The notes beneath the pieces were generated by a model. The model was not told where the DNA came from, made no database searches, and saw only the letters and a program-made list of their open reading frames with translations. Below, piece after piece: positions 60,704 to 64,000 of a stretch of DNA of 64,000 bases. Numbering within the stretch: position 1 is the stretch's first letter; the number at the start of each line of letters is the position of its first letter. Origin of the DNA: CAWDMC01 sp963803295 (lineage in GTDB: Bacteria; Acidobacteriota; Terriglobia; UBA7540). The DNA lies in contig CAWDMC010000017.1 in assembly GCA_963803295.1 (NCBI GenBank), positions 14,111 through 78,110 of the forward strand, written 5' to 3'. Position numbers and translations under genes: made by a program.

Positions 60704-61993
60704 TTATTGCTGTTTGTCCGGCGCTGGCGGCGGAGGAGGAGGGGGCGGCAACGGCGTGAACTGCTGGATGGGTTCATCAGGAATCATGAGCCCTAATCCG
60801 AACGCGGCTCCCGGAAGCTCCGAATTCAGCGGGACATTGGTGCTATCCACGTTCAGCTCGAACGAAGGCGATGCCGAGAGCGATCCGCTTACGTCTACCC
60901 AGTTTCCACTCTGGCCCATAGTTACGTTGAGATTCGCGGAGATTCCCGGCGTTACTGCTTGCGGCTCCAACGGGTTCTTCGTGTCTTGACTGAAGTTCAA
61001 CACCGGGTTACTCCCGCTGACAGTGGGCAAGCCGGTCTGTGCTGTGCCTGAGCCAACGACGTTACCGTTGCTATCCACTCGGTGTGTCGTGCCCGCCGTT
61101 CCTGGCTGCGTCACGCTGATGATTGGATTTCCTGGACGTATTGAAGGATCGGTTTCAATACGCACCGTAATCGACGTTCGGGAACTCACACTCTGTGAGG
61201 ACGTGAACCCTCGATTGTCTCCCGAGAAGTGGCGTCCCAAAGGATCGCTCACCGTCTTCTGTTGAATGAACGCCCTCAGTTGTACTTCTCTCTCGACCTG
61301 TCCATCGGGATCGAAGTAGCGGAGCAGATTATTCAGCGTGTAGTTGTACTTGTTCCACTTCTGCGGATTCGCCAAATGATTCCGGCTAATTGGACCCGGA
61401 TCAGGGCTGAGCCAGCGGCCCATAGCGCTGCTGTAGTACCTGGCTCCGAAGTAGTCATTTCCTGATTCTGCGTCACGTTCTTTGCCGGTGAAGTGCATGG
61501 GGCTGGTATCGGCTTGGCCGGGGGCTGTGGCGCAGGCCAAGTTCATTCCGTAGGGAGTGTCCGTGCACGTTTCGGTCTGGTTGGGATTGACTCGCACCCG
61601 CTCGGTTCCCAGCCAGTCGGCAAAATTATAGGTCAAAACGCCGCCGGAATAGGTGGCTTGGTGGCGGCCGTTGGGATCGTAGAGTTCATTGCGCAACGTG
61701 CCGGTAGAATTATGGGCGGAGACCTGGTTGCCGTTCAGATCGTAGACGTATTCTTCAATCAGCGCGCCCGTTCCGGTCGCTTCGGCAACTCGCCGGCCGT
61801 CGGGATCATAGATGTAGTTCGTGGCGCCGCCCGTAGTGCAAAGACCACCCTGCAGGTCCACCACGCAGGTCAGGCGGTCTTCCGTATCATAGGCCAACCC
61901 TCGCGTAGGCGCGTTGGTGGCCAGCAGGTTGCCATTATTATCGTACGTGAAACCGCTGGAGTTGATGCGGTTGTTAGCAGAACTGTAGCTCAA
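60704..61993 (-). CDS. RHS core and variable C-terminal domain (intact last segment of the RHS gene)
   Basis: Uninterrupted 429 codons that end the RHS protein. YD repeats (GFTYDNNGNLLATNA, YDPDGRRVAEATGTG, YDLNGNQVSAHNSTG) lead into the conserved core TGKERDAESGNDYFGARYYS and MGRWLSPDPG. After DPDGQ, about 195 residues of non-RHS sequence follow (LRAFIQQKTVSDPLGRHFSG, GDNRGFTSSQSVSSRTSITV, SGSLSASPSFELNV), ending in a polyproline tail. The pattern recalls DUF3238-type domains from memory, unverified. In polymorphic toxin systems this is where the toxin domain sits. Confidence 0.8.
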   Translation of the reverse strand: MSYSSANNRINSSGFTYDNNGNLLATNAPTRGLAYDTEDRLTCVVDLQGGLCTTGGATNYIYDPDGRRVAEATGTGALIEEYVYDLNGNQVSAHNSTGTLRNELYDPNGRHQATYSGGVLTYNFADWLGTERVRVNPNQTETCTDTPYGMNLACATAPGQADTSPMHFTGKERDAESGNDYFGARYYSSAMGRWLSPDPGPISRNHLANPQKWNKYNYTLNNLLRYFDPDGQVEREVQLRAFIQQKTVSDPLGRHFSGDNRGFTSSQSVSSRTSITVRIETDPSIRPGNPIISVTQPGTAGTTHRVDSNGNVVGSGTAQTGLPTVSGSNPVLNFSQDTKNPLEPQAVTPGISANLNVTMGQSGNWVDVSGSLSASPSFELNVDSTNVPLNSELPGAAFGLGLMIPDEPIQQFTPLPPPPPPPPAPDKQQ

Positions 61994-64000
61994 GCCCTCC
62001 GGCGTGCAGGAGTAATTGGTCCCCGTGGCTCCGTGCAGGTCATGTTACCGTATTGGCCGTTCGACCCGTCGGCGGTGTAGGAGTAATTGAAATTCTGGCC
62101 GCCAACCGTCGCAGTTTGTAAGCGGTTTACGCCATCGTAGTTGTATGTCCACGTGCCATTGACGCTGTCCGTGATGTTCTTCACGTTTCCGTTGCCAGCA
62201 TAATTGATCAAGCCGCTGCTAGGTCCCGACAAGGAGTGGATTGGCGTGGAACCGTTCTTGACGGAAATGCTCCCCAGCCAGCCACGCGTGTTATAGGCCC
62301 GAGTCTCGGAGAGGGTCGGATTTGACCCCACCGTTGCCGCCGTCAGTCCCCCAAACGGACTGAAGGCGGAGACGTTGAGGAGCGGTTGCGCTCCCAGTCC
62401 GGGGCCGAGGCTAGCCGTGACCGTGTTCAGCCGGTTGGCCCCATCATACGCCGAGTGGATTGCCACCGAAGAATCCGAGGTGCTGGTGCTATTCCCCAAA
62501 AGGTTGTAGCTGCTATAGACGGGGTAACCGTTGGATGACCCGCAAGTGGTGGGCGTGCACTGCACCTGCCCCAGTGGGCGCCCCAGCCATCCCAAGCGAA
62601 CGACTCCGTGCCCGACACTACCGTGCCCGCATGGGTCACTCCATAACTCGTAGTCAGGTGCCCGATCGGGTTGACCATAGTATTCCCCCAGCCATTCCCA
62701 CTCACGCCGTCGTAATAGTAGCAGGCGCGCATGGTGGTGCTGGGTAGCGTCATAGTACTTGTTGGTCAGGCGGTTGTCACTGTCATAATAGGTGTAGTGC
62801 GTGTACTTTCCGTTGGCGTCCTGCCGTTTGCAGGGGTGGAACGATCGCCGCCGCAATAATCGGTGCCCTCGCCGTACCAATACTGGGTCAGGCTGCTCCC
62901 GGGATTGGTGGCTGGCGCAGGCGCGAGAAAGAGTCGTATGCAAACGTGCGGGTTTGGTTGGCACCCGGCAAGATGTTCGTCAGATCGTTCAGAATGTTGT
63001 ATGTGTAAGTTGTTGAGTAATTGAGCGCGTTGGGGTCTTCAATCACTTTCTTGAGTTGGCCGAGGTCGTTGTTGAAACAGGTTCTGAACCTTGTTGCCCG
63101 CGTCGGTAACCTGCGAGCAGTCAAGCGAGTTCAGCACCATCCATGTGGCTGTGGACTGAGTCGTATCGGGGTAGATGATCTGGTTCACCCGATTCGTCGC
63201 TTCTTCATAATTTGTCGTCGTATACACTGGACCTGAATAGTAGGGGTTCGAAACCGGGCAGACATGCGCCAAACCGTCGTAGATTGCCTTGGTCTCCAGC
63301 GTACCCTGCGGGTCGGAATTCACCTGCGTCTCAGTTACCTACCCCAGGCCATTCATAACCGAGGTGGTCTGGAGACTTTGAGTGTTCGTCTTGGTCGTAA
63401 CAATCGAGGGCGTAGGCACCGTGTCATTATACGTGATGCTCGTCTGCCCGCCGTCCGGGTAGGATACATTGGTAAGCCGACCCAAAGTGTCACTATAGGT
63501 GTACTGGGTGTGAGGCAGACTGGAAGTCAGCGCCTGGTTCTGGCTCATAAGAGCCCGTAACCGATCCGCTCGAGGAATCGTAGTCAAACTTGACCTTGTG
63601 CGAGACGCTGCCCGTCTGTGGGTAGTCAATTTCGCTCACATACGCATCATTACAAGCGTAATGGTAAGTCGTGGTTTGGCTGCCAGCGTCGGTAGTAGTC
63701 TCAACCTGCCCATCCGGGTAGTAACTGGCACCGTAAATGAGGGGATTTGAGCAATAGGAGTTCAAGCAGTCGCGCTGCATCGCCAGAAGATTGCCGACAT
63801 TGTCATAACTCGTGTACTCGGTCTTCGCGACGATATTTCCGGAGTGGAGTCGGGACCGACAGTAACAACCGACGGTTTGTCAAAGATGGAAGGCCGAGCT
63901 CCGGAGGTTCCCGGCGGAGCAGATGCATAATATGCCGTGTAGTTCGGAAAGCTGGCGAACGACCTGACAGTCCGCCGTTTCAGTCCCGCGTCGGGATAGG
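60704..64000 (-). pseudogene. RHS/YD-repeat protein, many frame changes, continues past the window
   Basis: From the window edge to 61993 the minus strand encodes YD-repeat sequence in all three frames by turns: GNIVAKTEYTSYDN, YYPDGQVETTTDAGSQTTTY, YTYSDTLGRLTNVSYPDGGQ, ATNRVNQIIYPDTTQSTATW, DLGQLKKVIEDPNALNYSTT, YTYYDSDNRLTNKYYDA, YDGVNRLQTATVGGQNFNYS. Frame changes fall near 63840, 63580, 63330, 63090, 62935, 62835, 62745, 62580 and 62040, each consistent with a one-base indel. The protein would be a large secreted or surface RHS shell carrying the C-terminal domain above. Either a decaying gene or an error-rich assembly region. Confidence 0.8.

Noticed and set aside
1..64000. CRISPR array
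   Set aside because: No regularly spaced direct repeats of suitable length were seen; the tandem repeats found are short and coding.

Overview
The window looks like a chromosomal segment of an Acidobacteriota (Terriglobia-like) bacterium. That is an inference from gene content: a PadR regulator overlapping a long ADOP-type MacB/FtsX permease, a VWFA-related secreted protein, a TonB-dependent receptor with a carboxypeptidase-like N-terminal domain, a Tat-exported gluconate-dehydrogenase-type subunit with a GMC oxidoreductase, a YpdA-type (bacillithiol) reductase and many short palindromic intergenic repeats. No rRNA, tRNA or CRISPR array was seen.

Layout. 0.1-3 kb: BtuF/BtuC/BtuD-type ABC importer. 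3.3-7.3 kb: gatB, then a TPR-CHAT lipoprotein. 7.4-13.2 kb: secreted phosphodiesterase, CPBP membrane protein, a frame-broken AmrS radical SAM gene, an NAD-dependent epimerase and a site-2 protease with CBS domains. 13.6-18.5 kb: PhzF-like protein, SIS sugar isomerase, SDR, RpiB and GlyA. 18.6-25.9 kb: VWA protein, PadR plus frame-broken ADOP permease, Tat subunit plus GMC oxidoreductase, and a 62-residue protein. 26-28.3 kb: DUF2961-HEAT fusion on the minus strand. 28.9-36 kb: recN, miaB, bifunctional nuclease, parA-parB, gamma-glutamylcyclotransferase and ypdA. 36-40.6 kb: a gene remnant, an unrecognised lipoprotein/helical-protein pair, DinB, an AlkA-type glycosylase and two small membrane proteins. 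40.7-48 kb: isocitrate dehydrogenase, purE, TonB-dependent receptor, and a ROK kinase/sugar-phosphate isomerase operon. 48.2-54.8 kb: sigma-54 activator with three GAF domains, STAS protein, soluble histidine kinase, HELGH metalloprotease-like protein and DUF3455 protein.

The last 9 kb differ. From 55.2 to 58.1 kb there is a mobile-element graveyard: a tyrosine-recombinase fragment, a 5'-truncated DUF2278 gene, a cluster of TGCACTT motifs, a truncated primase-like start, a frame-broken XRE regulator with inverted-repeat operator candidates, and a palindrome-rich gene-free stretch. From 58.1 to 64 kb the minus strand carries an RHS/YD-repeat protein with a variable C-terminal domain, a membrane protein behind it, a displaced second RHS tip with another C-terminal domain, and a string of small membrane proteins. 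This is the layout of a contact-dependent polymorphic toxin locus with an orphan toxin/immunity cassette, but the RHS reading frames are repeatedly broken.

Four genes elsewhere or nearby (AmrS, ADOP permease, XRE, one small membrane protein) each carry a net single-base frame change. Real decay and sequencing or assembly error cannot be told apart from this window alone.
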